From NCBI RefSeq assembly GCF_003574215.1, contig NZ_AP018558.1, forward strand, positions 1,405,001-1,469,000: a stretch of DNA of 64,000 bases, in the 5' to 3' direction. The translations under genes and the position numbers were made by a program. The notes beneath the pieces were generated by a model. That model did not search any database, had not been told where the DNA came from, and saw only the letters and a program-made list of their open reading frames with translations. This stretch comes from Hydrogenophilus thermoluteolus. Its GTDB lineage: Bacteria; Pseudomonadota; Gammaproteobacteria; Burkholderiales; Rhodocyclaceae. Positions 32,498 through 42,051 of this stretch are shown piece after piece. Every line of letters begins with the position of its first letter. Positions within the stretch are counted from its first letter, which is position 1.

Positions 32498-35353
32498 ATG
32501 GAACTCGAAAAAAGCTTCAATCCTGCTGCGATCGAACAACCGCTCTACCGCCATTGGGAAAGCGCGGGTTACTTCAAAGCGGGTTTCGACCCCGACAAAA
32601 AACGCGCCTACTGCATCCTGATGCCCCCGCCGAACGTCACCGGAACGCTCCACATGGGGCACGGGTTCAACCAGACGATCATGGATACCCTCATCCGCTG
32701 GCGGCGGATGAGCGGCGACAACGTGCTCTGGCAACCTGGCACCGACCACGCCGGTATCGCCACCCAGATCGTCGTCGAACGCCTGCTCGAAAAAGAGGGA
32801 CTGACCCGCCAAGAGCTCGGCCGCGAAAAGTTCCTGGAGCGCGTCTGGCAGTGGAAAGAGTACTCGGGCAGCACCATCACTCAGCAGATGCGTCGGCTGG
32901 GTTCCTCTCCCGACTGGAGCCGTGAGCGCTTCACGATGGATGAGGGGCTATCACGCGTCGTGATCCAGACCTTCGTTCGCCTCTACCGCGAAGGGTTGAT
33001 CTACCGCGGCAAGCGGCTCGTCAACTGGGACCCCAAGCTCAAAACCGCCGTTTCGGACTTGGAAGTGAATGCGGAGGAAGAAGACAGCTTCCTGTGGTCG
33101 ATCCACTACCCGCTTGCCGACGGTCCCGTCGATGGCGTCGAGGGCGTGATCGTCGCAACGACCCGCCCCGAAACCCTCTTTGGTGACACCGCGGTGATGG
33201 TTCACCCCGACGACGAACGCTACCGCCACCTCATCGGCAAAACGGTCTTGTTGCCGCTCGCGCACCGCCGAATTCCGATCATCGCCGACGAAGCGGTCGA
33301 CCCCACCTTCGGGACGGGCTGTGTCAAAGTCACACCGGCGCACGACTTCAACGACTTCGCCGTGGGGCAACGCCACAACCTGCCGATGATCAACATCATG
33401 CGGCTCGACGCCCACCTCAACGACAACGTCCCCGAGCCATTCCGTGGGCTCGACCGCTTCGTGGCGCGCGAACGCGTGGTCGAAGCGCTCAAGGAACAGG
33501 GGCTGCTCGTCGACGTCAAACCCCACCGCGCGATGATCCCGCGTGGCGACCGCACCGGTGTCGTACTCGAACCGATGCTCACCGACCAGTGGTTCGTCGC
33601 CACCACCAAGCCTGCGCCCGACGGCAAATCGCTCGCGCAGAAGGCGCTCGAGGTCGTCGACAACGGCGAAATCCGTTTCATCCCGGAAAACTGGACCAAC
33701 ACCTACCGTCAGTGGCTCACCAACATCCAGGATTGGTGTATCTCGCGCCAACTCTGGTGGGGGCACCAGATTCCCGCCTGGTACGCAGCCGAAGACGAGG
33801 GCAAAGAGAACCCGCGCTTCTGGGTTGCCCACGACGAAACGGAAGCGGCGCAATTGGCTGCTGCCGATGGCTACACCGGCCCGCTCGTGCGCGACCCTGA
33901 CGTGCTCGACACCTGGTACTCCTCTGCGCTTTGGCCCTTTTCGACCCTCGATTGGACTCCGGAATACCCAGCGCGATCGAACCCGGCGCTCGACCTCTAC
34001 CTCCCCTCGTCGGTGTTGGTGACCGGCTTCGACATCATCTTTTTCTGGGTGGCGCGCATGGTGATGATGACCACCCACATCACAGGGAAAATCCCGTTCC
34101 GCGACGTTTACGTGCACGGGCTCATCCGAGACGCCGAAGGGCAGAAGATGTCGAAGTCGAAAGGGAACGTACTCGACCCGATCGACCTCATCGATGGCAT
34201 CTCGCTCGATGCACTCATCGAAAAGCGCACCTTCGGTTTGATGAACCCGAAGCAAGCCGAAAGCATCGCGGCACGCACCCGCAAAGAATTCCCGAACGGG
34301 ATCCCCGCGTTCGGCGCGGACGCGTTGCGCTTTACCTTCGCCAGTCTCGCCTCACCCGGGCGTGACATCAAGTTCGACTTGAACCGGTGCGAAGGGTACC
34401 GCAACTTCTGCAACAAATTGTGGAACGCCGCGCGCTTCGTGTTGATGAACACCGAAGGACACGATTGCGGCTTGGCAGACCACCAGCCGAATGCCTGCCA
34501 AGGCGAATACCTCGACTTTTCGTTTGTCGACCGTTGGATCGTCTCGCGACTGCAACGCGCCGAACACGAAGCCGACCAGCATCTCAACGCCTACCGTTTC
34601 GACCTTTTGGCACGCACCCTCTACGAATTCATCTGGGACGAGTATTGCGACTGGTACCTGGAGCTCGCGAAAGTCCAGCTCAAGAACGGCACCGCGGCCC
34701 AACAACGCGCCACACGGCGAACCCTTCTGCGGGTATTGGAAGCGACATTGCGCCTTGCCCATCCGGTGATTCCCTTCATCACCGAAACCCTGTGGCAAGC
34801 CGTCGCCCCGGTTGCCGCGCGCAAAACCACCGACTCGATCATGCTCGCGCCCTACCCTGTCGCGCAACCCGAACGTATCGACGAAGCGGCGGAAGCCGCG
34901 ATGGCCGACCTCAAAGCGATCATCAACGAAGTGCGCAGTATTCGCACTCAGATGGGGCTCAAACCCGGCGAACGTGTTCCGTTGCTCGTCACCGGCTTCG
35001 ACGCCGCGCAAGCCGAGCGGTTTGCCCCTTACATCGAAGCACTGGCCAGGGTCTCGGCGGTTCGAGTCGTTCCCGAACTGCCTGAGCAACTCCTTGCCCC
35101 AGTCGCCGTTGCCGCAGGCGGGCAATGGATGCTCGAAGTCACCGTCGATCTCGAAGCCGAAAAGGCTCGGCTGACGAAAGAGCGGCAGCGGCTCACCAAC
35201 GAAATCGCGCGCGCCCAAGGGAAACTGGCAAACGAAGCGTTCGTTACGCGCGCTCCTGCAGCGGTCGTTGCCCAAGAACGCGAACGTCTGGCGAAATTCA
35301 CCGAAGAGTTGGCCCAGATCGACGCACAGCTGGCCAGACTCGAACGGCGCTAA
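32498..35353 (+). CDS. valS: Valyl-tRNA synthetase
   Basis: This 951-residue class I synthetase has HMGH (residues 52-55, in PPPNVTGTLHMGHGF) and KMSKS (550-554). The CP1 editing domain (VIVATTRPETLFGDTAVMVH, GTGCVKVTPAHDFNDF) lies between them. The anticodon-binding domain and a C-terminal coiled-coil arm (KARLTKERQRLTNEIARAQG) follow. A consensus TATAAT at 32462-32467 may add an internal promoter. The stop is followed by a terminator. Confidence 0.97.
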   Translation: MELEKSFNPAAIEQPLYRHWESAGYFKAGFDPDKKRAYCILMPPPNVTGTLHMGHGFNQTIMDTLIRWRRMSGDNVLWQPGTDHAGIATQIVVERLLEKEGLTRQELGREKFLERVWQWKEYSGSTITQQMRRLGSSPDWSRERFTMDEGLSRVVIQTFVRLYREGLIYRGKRLVNWDPKLKTAVSDLEVNAEEEDSFLWSIHYPLADGPVDGVEGVIVATTRPETLFGDTAVMVHPDDERYRHLIGKTVLLPLAHRRIPIIADEAVDPTFGTGCVKVTPAHDFNDFAVGQRHNLPMINIMRLDAHLNDNVPEPFRGLDRFVARERVVEALKEQGLLVDVKPHRAMIPRGDRTGVVLEPMLTDQWFVATTKPAPDGKSLAQKALEVVDNGEIRFIPENWTNTYRQWLTNIQDWCISRQLWWGHQIPAWYAAEDEGKENPRFWVAHDETEAAQLAAADGYTGPLVRDPDVLDTWYSSALWPFSTLDWTPEYPARSNPALDLYLPSSVLVTGFDIIFFWVARMVMMTTHITGKIPFRDVYVHGLIRDAEGQKMSKSKGNVLDPIDLIDGISLDALIEKRTFGLMNPKQAESIAARTRKEFPNGIPAFGADALRFTFASLASPGRDIKFDLNRCEGYRNFCNKLWNAARFVLMNTEGHDCGLADHQPNACQGEYLDFSFVDRWIVSRLQRAEHEADQHLNAYRFDLLARTLYEFIWDEYCDWYLELAKVQLKNGTAAQQRATRRTLLRVLEATLRLAHPVIPFITETLWQAVAPVAARKTTDSIMLAPYPVAQPERIDEAAEAAMADLKAIINEVRSIRTQMGLKPGERVPLLVTGFDAAQAERFAPYIEALARVSAVRVVPELPEQLLAPVAVAAGGQWMLEVTVDLEAEKARLTKERQRLTNEIARAQGKLANEAFVTRAPAAVVAQERERLAKFTEELAQIDAQLARLERR

Positions 35354-35380
35354 TCCCCTAGCAAAAATACACGCCCCTGT

Positions 35381-35412
35381 CAAGGCGGGAAAATCCCGCT
35401 TTTCCCGCCTTG
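35381..35412. terminator. Terminator after valS
   Basis: Perfect 13-bp arms CAAGGCGGGAAAA (35381-35393) and its complement (35400-35412) enclose six bases. The T tract is inside the second arm rather than after it, so efficiency is uncertain. Confidence 0.65.
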
Positions 35413-35462
35413 ACCATGCCACTACAATCGTGCGGTTCGTTCGATTGCGTGGAGGTACCGCG

Positions 35463-36227
35463 ATGAAGCGCCTGCTGATCACTGTGTTTGCCGCATTGTC
35501 TGTACTGACTGCCCCAGCATGGGCACGGGACTGGCAGACCATCCAGGCTTCTGGGAAACTGCACGCGATCACCGAGGGCGCTTTCTACCCCTTCAACTAC
35601 TTCGAAGGACAAACGCTCACAGGGTTTGAAGTGGAACTCGCTGAAGCGATCGCCAAAGAACTCGGGCTTGCCATCGAATGGCGTACGGTGCCCTTCGACG
35701 CGCAGATCGCTGCAATCCAGCAGGGACGGTACGACTTCGCAATCGCTTCGCACGGGTACACCGAACAACGCGCCAAAGCGGTCGATTTCACCAACCCGCA
35801 CTATTGCACCGGCGGGATGATCGCGGCCCGCAAAGACGGCCCGTTGACCGTCAAAGCGCTGGCTGGAAAAACGGTGGCGGTTCAAATTGGCACCAGCTAC
35901 CTCGAAAACGCACGCAAAATTCCCGGACTCAAAGCGCTGAAAACCTACAAATCGGACCCGGAAGCGTTCGCAGCGCTCAAAGCCGGCAAAGTCGACGCCT
36001 GGATCTCCGACCGTTTTCTGGTCAAAGCCACGCTCGAGAAAAACGGTGATCCCAACCTGGCAGCTGGCGAACAAGTTTTCTATGAGCGCGTCTCGATGAT
36101 TCTGCAAAAGAACAACCCCGAACTCAAGGAAAAACTCAACGAAGGGCTTGCCGCGATCATGCGCAACGGTGTCTACCAACGCCTGTCGCAAAAATACTTC
36201 GGCGAAGACGTCTCCTGCCCCGAGTGA
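35463..36227 (+). CDS. Polar amino acid ABC transporter, periplasmic binding protein
   Basis: This 254-residue SBP family 3 protein has a signal peptide ending PAWA-RD (about 22 residues). Conserved parts are GAFYPFNYFEGQTLTGFEVE, AIAKELGLAIEWRTVPFDA, RYDFAIASHGYTEQRAKAVD and KVDAWISDRF. It binds a polar amino acid for the permease and ATPase encoded next. Ligand identity is not readable. GGAGG lies 8 bases before the ATG. A -10-like TACAAT is at 35423-35428. Confidence 0.93.
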   Translation: MKRLLITVFAALSVLTAPAWARDWQTIQASGKLHAITEGAFYPFNYFEGQTLTGFEVELAEAIAKELGLAIEWRTVPFDAQIAAIQQGRYDFAIASHGYTEQRAKAVDFTNPHYCTGGMIAARKDGPLTVKALAGKTVAVQIGTSYLENARKIPGLKALKTYKSDPEAFAALKAGKVDAWISDRFLVKATLEKNGDPNLAAGEQVFYERVSMILQKNNPELKEKLNEGLAAIMRNGVYQRLSQKYFGEDVSCPE

Positions 36228-36261
36228 TCTCGGTTGATCCTGCGCGGAGCTCGACCCCATC

Positions 36262-37020
36262 ATGGACTGGATTCGCCACCATCCTGGCGCAGCGATCTTT
36301 ACCGCGCTGATCGGTTTGTTGATTTTCCTCTGGGGGATGGCGATCCCCCTCTCCTACGCCCCAGAACCGATCGGCCCCGCGGCGGAGCTCTTTGCCGAAG
36401 GAACGCGGGTGACCGTCGGGCTCACGGTCGTCTCCGGTCTTGCCGGGCTGGTCCTTGGTGTCCTCGTTGGATTGGGTAACCTGTCCCCGATCAAACCGAT
36501 CCGTTGGTTCTGCGCGTTTTACGTGTGGGTCCTGCGTGGCACCCCGCTCCTTCTGCAAATCTTGTTCGTCTGGTTGGTCCTTCCCACCCTCTTGCCCGCG
36601 GAATGGTCGCTCTCTGACTTCATCCTGGCCGCAATCGCCCTTTCGCTCAACATCGGCGCCTACAATTCGGAATGCGTCCGGGCCGGCATCCTTGCCGTTC
36701 CCCATGGGCAGATCGAAGCCGCAAAAGCGCTCGGGTTCTCCCCCTTCCAAACCTTCTGGGACATCGTCCTGCCCCAAAGCATGCGGATCGCGCTCCCGGC
36801 TTTGGCCAACAACCTGGCGTCGCTCGTCAAAGATTCGTCGCTTGCCTACGCGATCAGCGTGGTCGAACTCACGATGGTCGGCTACCGCATCCAAGCCGAA
36901 AGTTACCAACCGATCCCTGTGTTTCTGACCGTCGGAGCGATCTATCTCATTCTCACTACGGCGTTTACCACCATGACCAACGCGATCGAGCAGATGCTCG
37001 ACGTCGGCCGGAAGCGCTGA
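36262..37020 (+). CDS. Polar amino acid ABC transporter, permease
   Basis: This 252-residue inner-membrane permease is of the HisM/GlnP type, with about five helices. Family motifs are FYVWVLRGTPLLLQILFVWL, YNSECVRAGILAVPHGQIEA and the EAA loop EAAKALGFSPFQTFWDIVLP, which contacts the ATPase. It lies between the binding-protein and ATPase genes. No second permease gene is present, so it probably works as a homodimer. Confidence 0.94.
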   Translation: MDWIRHHPGAAIFTALIGLLIFLWGMAIPLSYAPEPIGPAAELFAEGTRVTVGLTVVSGLAGLVLGVLVGLGNLSPIKPIRWFCAFYVWVLRGTPLLLQILFVWLVLPTLLPAEWSLSDFILAAIALSLNIGAYNSECVRAGILAVPHGQIEAAKALGFSPFQTFWDIVLPQSMRIALPALANNLASLVKDSSLAYAISVVELTMVGYRIQAESYQPIPVFLTVGAIYLILTTAFTTMTNAIEQMLDVGRKR

Positions 37021-37023
37021 ATC

Positions 37024-37770
37024 ATGAACGAACACCCGATCATCGAAGGGATCGACGTCCATAAACGGTACGGCGCTTTTCACGCGCTCAAAGGGGTGAC
37101 CGCCCGCTTCTATCCCGGCGAGGTCACCGCCATTTTGGGCCCCTCCGGTTCGGGCAAATCGACTTTCCTGCGCATGCTCAATCGGCTGGAAAAACACGAC
37201 GCGGGCCAAATTTTCATCGACGGCATCGAACTCAACGACGATCCGAAGCACCTGGCTGCCATCCGACGGGAAGTCGGGATGGTGTTTCAGAATTTCAACC
37301 TATTTACCCACCTCACCGTTCTGCGCAACGTCGCTCTGGCACCGATGCGCATTCGTAAAGTCGCCCGCAAAGCAGCGGAAACGAGAGCAATGGCGCTTCT
37401 TGAACGGGTGGGCTTGGCCGACCACGCGCACAAATACCCGATTCAACTCTCAGGGGGGCAACAACAGCGCGTGGCGATTGCCCGCGCACTGGCGATGGAC
37501 CCCAAAGTGCTCCTCTTCGACGAACCGACCTCCGCCCTCGACCCCGAAATGGTCAATGAGGTTCTGACGGTAATGCGCGAACTGGCCCACACCGGCATCA
37601 CGATGCTCGTGGTCACCCATGAGATGGGATTTGCCCGCGAAGTCGCCGATCGCGTCCTCTTTTTCGACCAGGGCAGCATCCTGGAAGACACCACGCCAGA
37701 CCGCTTCTTCAACGATCCGGCACACGAACGCGCACGCGCGTTTCTGGCACAAGTCAAACACGGGTTCTAA
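37024..37770 (+). CDS. Polar amino acid ABC transporter, ATP-binding protein
   Basis: This 248-residue ATPase of the GlnQ/HisP type has Walker A GPSGSGKST (39-47), Q-loop MVFQNFNLFTHLT, signature LSGGQQQRVAIARAL, Walker B VLLFDEPTSALDPE and the H-loop VVTHEM. It starts 3 bases after the permease stop and powers uptake by the same three-gene operon. Confidence 0.96.
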   Translation: MNEHPIIEGIDVHKRYGAFHALKGVTARFYPGEVTAILGPSGSGKSTFLRMLNRLEKHDAGQIFIDGIELNDDPKHLAAIRREVGMVFQNFNLFTHLTVLRNVALAPMRIRKVARKAAETRAMALLERVGLADHAHKYPIQLSGGQQQRVAIARALAMDPKVLLFDEPTSALDPEMVNEVLTVMRELAHTGITMLVVTHEMGFAREVADRVLFFDQGSILEDTTPDRFFNDPAHERARAFLAQVKHGF

Positions 37771-37791
37771 AATTTTCCGCTTCGGTGCGCT

Positions 37792-38391
37792 ATGACCAAC
37801 GAACTGCTCTCGCTGCTCGTCCTGTTGCTGATCCTGTTGGATCCGGTTGGCAACATTCCACTGTTGATCTCGTTGCTGCGCGGCGTCGCCCCTGAGCGAC
37901 GCGTCCACATCATCGTGCGGGAAAACCTGATCGCAGCAGCACTGCTCGTCCTCTTCGTCTTTTTTGGCGACTGGCTCCTTTCCACCCTACGCCTCACCCC
38001 TGCTGCGTTGGAAATCTCGAGCGGAATCATCCTGTTTCTGATCGCAGTGCGTATGGTTTTCCCTTCGCCCACCTCTGCACCCGAAGAGGCGATGCGACAA
38101 GAAGAACCGCTGATTGTACCGATTGCCGTTCCGATGATCGCCGGCCCTGCGGCGCTTGCCACCGTATTGCTCACTGCGCGCCAAGGGTTCGAACCGCTCA
38201 CCCTGATCCTGGCGATTCTGGCGGCAGTAGCGATCAATACCGTTGCCCTTTTGGCGGGCGAGCGCATTGCGCAACGCCTAGGTCGCGCCGGTATGGCTGC
38301 AATGGAACGGCTGATGGGGCTGATTCTCACGACGATGGCCGTGCAGATGCTGATATCCGGTTTGCGCGCCGCCTTTTTCGCCGCGTCGTGA
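37792..38391 (+). CDS. MarC family integral membrane protein
   Basis: This 199-residue, six-helix protein has MarC/YhgN-type motifs: LLLILLDPVGNIPLLISLL near the N-terminus, EISSGIILFLIAVRM and PIAVPMIAGPAALATVLL. The family was once linked to multiple antibiotic resistance, but its transport substrate is unknown. It starts 21 bases after the ABC ATPase gene and could be co-transcribed. Confidence 0.88.
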   Translation: MTNELLSLLVLLLILLDPVGNIPLLISLLRGVAPERRVHIIVRENLIAAALLVLFVFFGDWLLSTLRLTPAALEISSGIILFLIAVRMVFPSPTSAPEEAMRQEEPLIVPIAVPMIAGPAALATVLLTARQGFEPLTLILAILAAVAINTVALLAGERIAQRLGRAGMAAMERLMGLILTTMAVQMLISGLRAAFFAAS

Positions 38392-38424
38392 GCGTCACGA
38401 TCAGCCACCATTAGGTAACCGACG

Positions 38425-39366
38425 ATGAGCCCCCGTACTGCCGACCTGTTGCTGCTCACCGCTGCAGCCATCTGGGGCAGCACCTTCGTGGCCCAAAAAG
38501 AAGGGATGGACCATTTCGGTCCGTTTCTCTATACGGGTCTGCGTTTTTTCTTGGGTCTGTCGCTCTTGGTTCCGCTGGCGCTAAGACAATGGCATACCTA
38601 CCGCCGGCGCCATGCCACGCCCACGCCTCGGCAGCTCTGGCCCATTGCCGGGTTGGGACTCTTGCTCGGTACTGGGATCGTCCTCCAACAGATCGGGATC
38701 GTTTCCACTACGGTCAGCAATGCGGGCTTCTTGACCGCGCTTTATATTCCTCTGGTCCCGATCCTCGCGTGGTTACTCGACGGCAACCGACCCCATTGGC
38801 TCGTTTTCCCGCTCACACTCCTCACTTTTTTTGGCACCTTCCTCTTGGCTGGCGGCCAGTTCGACGGGTTCAACCGTGGTGATGGGTGGGTCATCCTCAG
38901 TAGCCTCTTCTGGGCACTGCACGTCCATTTCGTCGGTCACGTCGTCGCCCGCTTAGGAATGCCCATCGTGATCGCGTTCGGGCAATATCTGGTCTGTGCG
39001 GTGCTGACGACTGCCCTAGGGTTGCTGTTCGAGCCGTTCGACCTGGCTGCGCTTCAGGCCGGTTGGCTGACGATCGCCTACGGCGGGATACTCTCGGTTG
39101 GTATCGGCTTTACCCTGCAGGTGATCGCACAACGCCACACACGCCCTTCGGAAGCAGCGATCATTCTGAGTTCGGAAGTGCTTTTTGCGGCGCTGGGGGG
39201 CGTTCTCTATTTCGGCGAACGGCTGACTCCGCTCCAATGGCTCGGCGGGTTGCTGATTTTCGTCAGTATCGTCCTCATCCAGCTCCCGTGGCCTAAGCGC
39301 GCGATCGCTGCCGCACCTCAGCACGGCACGACGCTATGCGCTTCACAAAAAGAAGAGCGCTCTTGA
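38425..39366 (+). CDS. EamA/DMT-family transporter
   Basis: This 313-residue protein has ten predicted membrane helices in two EamA repeats. The first repeat starts ADLLLLTAAAIWGSTFVAQK and contains PFLYTGLRFFLGLSLLVPLA. The second contains PSEAAIILSSEVLFAALGGV. These are typical of drug/metabolite exporters. The substrate is unknown. The C-terminal tail of about 25 residues is hydrophilic. Confidence 0.88.
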   Translation: MSPRTADLLLLTAAAIWGSTFVAQKEGMDHFGPFLYTGLRFFLGLSLLVPLALRQWHTYRRRHATPTPRQLWPIAGLGLLLGTGIVLQQIGIVSTTVSNAGFLTALYIPLVPILAWLLDGNRPHWLVFPLTLLTFFGTFLLAGGQFDGFNRGDGWVILSSLFWALHVHFVGHVVARLGMPIVIAFGQYLVCAVLTTALGLLFEPFDLAALQAGWLTIAYGGILSVGIGFTLQVIAQRHTRPSEAAIILSSEVLFAALGGVLYFGERLTPLQWLGGLLIFVSIVLIQLPWPKRAIAAAPQHGTTLCASQKEERS

Positions 39367-39421
39367 CGTCGCGCGCAACGGGATTTCCGTGGCTCACGTG
39401 ACCACCGAAAACCCTTGTTGT

Positions 39422-39652
39422 TTACCGCCGCTTGAGAAAAAATTCGAACGACTTGTCGTCGCGTTCCGTCACCGCCAACAGTTCGTTTCCGGACTGTTTG
39501 GCGAACGCCGTGAAATCGGGCACCGAACCCGGGTCCGTGGTCAGCACGCGCAGCACTTCGCCCGATTGCATTTCCGCGAGCGTCTTTTTCGTCTTCAAAA
39601 TGGGCAGTGGGCAGTTGAGCCCACGCGCGTCCAATTCACGATCGAATTCCAT
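39422..39652 (-). CDS. TusA-family sulfurtransferase-like protein
   Basis: This 76-residue protein has the SirA/TusA motif LDARGLNCPLPILKTKKTL with the reactive Cys of CPxP and the two-layer sandwich ending FEFFLKRR. TusA relays sulfur for tRNA thiolation or sulfur oxidation; such stand-alone members may have other roles. ATG 39652 has AGGA five bases upstream, so it is preferred over an ATG four codons earlier. It follows the anion permease gene divergently placed from tRNA-Ser. Confidence 0.88.
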   Translation of the reverse strand: MEFDRELDARGLNCPLPILKTKKTLAEMQSGEVLRVLTTDPGSVPDFTAFAKQSGNELLAVTERDDKSFEFFLKRR

Positions 39653-39693
39653 TGGGTTCCTCATCCAGGATATTGGGGATGGCTATTTTACCG

Positions 39694-40950
39694 TCAAGGC
39701 GCAACGAGCGAAAACCACCCGAGCACGACGAACAGGGAAGAGAAGGTTACCCAAACTCCGGAACGCAGGTAGGTCGTAAAGCCAATGACCACGCCGTAAC
39801 GCGCCGCCTGCTCAGCGACGATCAAATTGGCGATGCTGCCAACCAGCAAAAGATTTCCGGCAAAGGTACTGACCACCGCCAGCAAATACCAGAGCGACAC
39901 CTGGTCGGAGGGCAAGAACTGCATGAGCAGCATCACCGCAGGGACATTGCTCACGATATTGCTCAGAACCACTGTCAACGTCGCGAAAAAGAGCGGATGG
40001 GTGACCTCACCCCCTCGCTGCGCAAACCACGCCATCACCGCATCCGGCGCCCCCGTGGTACGGAAGAGACCGACGACGACGAACAATGCCAAAAAAAGGG
40101 TAATCAAATGCCAATCAACCCGCTCCAACAGTGCTCGGGTGGCCATCCGTCGCGAAAGCAGCAAAAGGCCAGCACAAACAAGCGCCGAATGTTCGCGGGG
40201 AATTTCGGTAAAGAAAAGGGCCACCAAACCCGCCAAGAGGGCGATCCCCTTGCCGCTCTGCCAGGCATCGAAGGGCGGCTTTCCAGACGCCAATTCGGCA
40301 AGGTCAATCATGCCGACAGCCCGCTTTGCGAGCGCGCCACGAAATTGCCACCACAGAATGGCGTACGCAGAAGCCAACGACAACACCACGGGAACCGCGC
40401 TCCACGCCGTATAGGAGCCAAAATCAAGCGCACCAACCTGTCCGATCAACATATTTTGGGGATTGCCGATCAGGGTAGCCGCCGAACCGATGTTCGCTGC
40501 CATCGCTAGCCCCAACAGGTGCGGCAGTGGTGCAATGCGTGCGGCGCGGCAGGTTTCCACCAACACAGGGGCAACCGCCAAGCAGATCACGTCGTTGGAA
40601 AGAAACGCCGCAAGCGCCGCACTCGCTGCCATTTGCCACGCCAGGAATCGTCGAGGCGATTCGCTCACGGAGTCCACCAGCCGAAGCGCCAAAAACGTGT
40701 AAAAACCCCCCAGTCGCAACTGCGCTGAAAAGAGCATCAACGCATAGAGAAGTGCCATCGTCGGCCAATCGATGAGCAACGTGAGGGTTGCGGCATCGGC
40801 GTTCGCGACCAAACCCATCGCCAACGCACCAAGGAGCGCCACCCCAGTGCGATCGATCGCCAATCGCGGCAGCCGACCCAATGCGATGCCCAGATAGGTG
40901 AGAAGAAAGAGCGCGATCAGCGCTTCATTTTGGGTGGGTGACCAGGACAT
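39694..40950 (-). CDS. ArsB/NhaD-type (ion transporter superfamily) anion permease
   Basis: This 418-residue protein has about 11-12 membrane helices. Motif-like regions include AAFLSNDVICLAVAPVLVET and LSNIVSNVPAVMLL, two related hairpin-type sequences. GSAATLIGNPQNMLIG is also seen in the ArsB/CitM/NhaD superfamily. The substrate could be arsenite, an organic anion or Na+/H+; no neighbouring ars gene decides it. The TusA-like gene lies 41 bases downstream, so co-transcription is possible. Confidence 0.85.
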   Translation of the reverse strand: MSWSPTQNEALIALFLLTYLGIALGRLPRLAIDRTGVALLGALAMGLVANADAATLTLLIDWPTMALLYALMLFSAQLRLGGFYTFLALRLVDSVSESPRRFLAWQMAASAALAAFLSNDVICLAVAPVLVETCRAARIAPLPHLLGLAMAANIGSAATLIGNPQNMLIGQVGALDFGSYTAWSAVPVVLSLASAYAILWWQFRGALAKRAVGMIDLAELASGKPPFDAWQSGKGIALLAGLVALFFTEIPREHSALVCAGLLLLSRRMATRALLERVDWHLITLFLALFVVVGLFRTTGAPDAVMAWFAQRGGEVTHPLFFATLTVVLSNIVSNVPAVMLLMQFLPSDQVSLWYLLAVVSTFAGNLLLVGSIANLIVAEQAARYGVVIGFTTYLRSGVWVTFSSLFVVLGWFSLVAP

Positions 40951-40976
40951 TCAGGAAAAGAGGATCGCAGAACGGG

Positions 40977-41070
40977 TGGCGGAGACGGAGGGATTCGAAC
41001 CCTCGATACCGGTTTTAGCCGGTATGCTCCCTTAGCAGGGGAGTGCCTTCGACCTCTCGGCCACGTCTCC
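40977..41070 (-). tRNA. tRNA-Ser (anticodon GCU)
   Basis: Read on the minus strand, the acceptor stem GGAGACG pairs with CGTCTCC. The anticodon loop is CTGCTAA with GCT, flanked by CTCCC/GGGAG. A long variable arm (ACCGGC...) is typical of tRNA-Ser, and the T loop is GGTTCGAATCC. The 3' end GCCA is encoded. The length is 94 bases. Confidence 0.96.
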
Positions 41071-41083
41071 GGAAAGAGCCGCC

Positions 41084-41113
41084 ATTCTACCCGAAAGCGG
41101 TACAATGGGTCAA
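41084..41113 (-). promoter_or_regulatory. Promoter of tRNA-Ser
   Basis: On the minus strand, TTGACC (41113-41108) and TAGAAT (41089-41084) are 18 bp apart, with the tRNA 5' end 14 bases after the -10. The plus-strand TACAAT at 41101-41106 may be the -10 of the FAA-hydrolase gene, so divergent promoters overlap here. Confidence 0.7.
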
Positions 41114-41145
41114 TCTTTGTGTGTGCCACGCAGAAAGGAAAAACG

Positions 41146-42012
41146 GTGAAACTGGCTCGCTATGGACTGCCAGGACAAGAACGTCCGGCGCTGGTCGACC
41201 CCGATGGGCAGCTACGCGATCTCTCAGCACTCATTCCCGATCTCACCGCCACGCACCTCACCCCAGAAACACTCGATGCGCTGCGCGCCCTCGACCCTTA
41301 TCGCCTGCCGTTGGTCAGCGACCCGGTTCGTTTGGGCGCGCCATTTACCGGCACGCAAAAATTCATTGCGATTGGACTCAACTACCGCGACCATGCGCGA
41401 GAAGCCAACCTCCCCATTCCCGAACGGCCGGTGGTTTTCCTCAAAGCGACCAGCACGATTCAGGGGCCGAACGATCCCATTATCCCGCCACCGGGCTTTT
41501 CGAAACTCGACTTCGAAGTCGAATTGGGCGTGGTGATCGGGTCCGTGACCCGACAGATCCCCGTTGCGCGCGCGTTGGACGCCGTTGCGGGTTACTGTCT
41601 GATCAACGACGTTTCGGAACGCGCACTGCAAATGGAAGCCGGTGGCGGACAATGGGCGTTGGGTAAAAGCTGTGACACGTTCGGCACCGTCGGCCCGTGG
41701 TTGGTCACCAAAGACGAGATCCCTGATCCGCAAGCGCTCACCCTCTGGCTCGACGTCAATGGCGAACGTCGGCAAACCGGACACACGCGTGAGATGATTT
41801 TCACCGTGGCTCAGTTGATCAGCTACCTCTCCCACTACATGACCCTCACCCCCGGTGATGTGATCGCCACCGGAACGCCTGCAGGCGTTGCGATGGGAGA
41901 GAACCCGCCGCGCTATTTGCAAATCGGCGACACGATTCATGCCGGTTGCGACCTGCTTGGCGAACAACGGCAACGCGTGCTGGCCCCCGGTTCGTCCTTC
42001 TCACCATGTTAG
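41146..42012 (+). CDS. Fumarylacetoacetate hydrolase family protein
   Basis: This 288-residue enzyme has the FAH fold: KFIAIGLNYRDHAREANLPI, PVVFLKATSTIQGPNDPI, LDFEVELGVVIG (metal-binding Glu residues) and PGDVIATGTPAGVAMG. Such proteins cleave C-C bonds or decarboxylate or tautomerise keto acids. Close relatives are annotated as ureidoglycolate lyase or oxaloacetate tautomerase-like. GTG 41146 is chosen with AAGGA upstream. No aromatic-degradation neighbours define the substrate. Confidence 0.9.
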   Translation: MKLARYGLPGQERPALVDPDGQLRDLSALIPDLTATHLTPETLDALRALDPYRLPLVSDPVRLGAPFTGTQKFIAIGLNYRDHAREANLPIPERPVVFLKATSTIQGPNDPIIPPPGFSKLDFEVELGVVIGSVTRQIPVARALDAVAGYCLINDVSERALQMEAGGGQWALGKSCDTFGTVGPWLVTKDEIPDPQALTLWLDVNGERRQTGHTREMIFTVAQLISYLSHYMTLTPGDVIATGTPAGVAMGENPPRYLQIGDTIHAGCDLLGEQRQRVLAPGSSFSPC

Positions 42013-42051
42013 AATGAATAAGTCTTTCATGATTTACTACTGGAGAATTCC

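Noticed and set aside
32950..34255. 434-codon open frame antisense to valS
   Set aside because: valS motifs HMGH and KMSKS fix the coding strand; the antisense frame has none.
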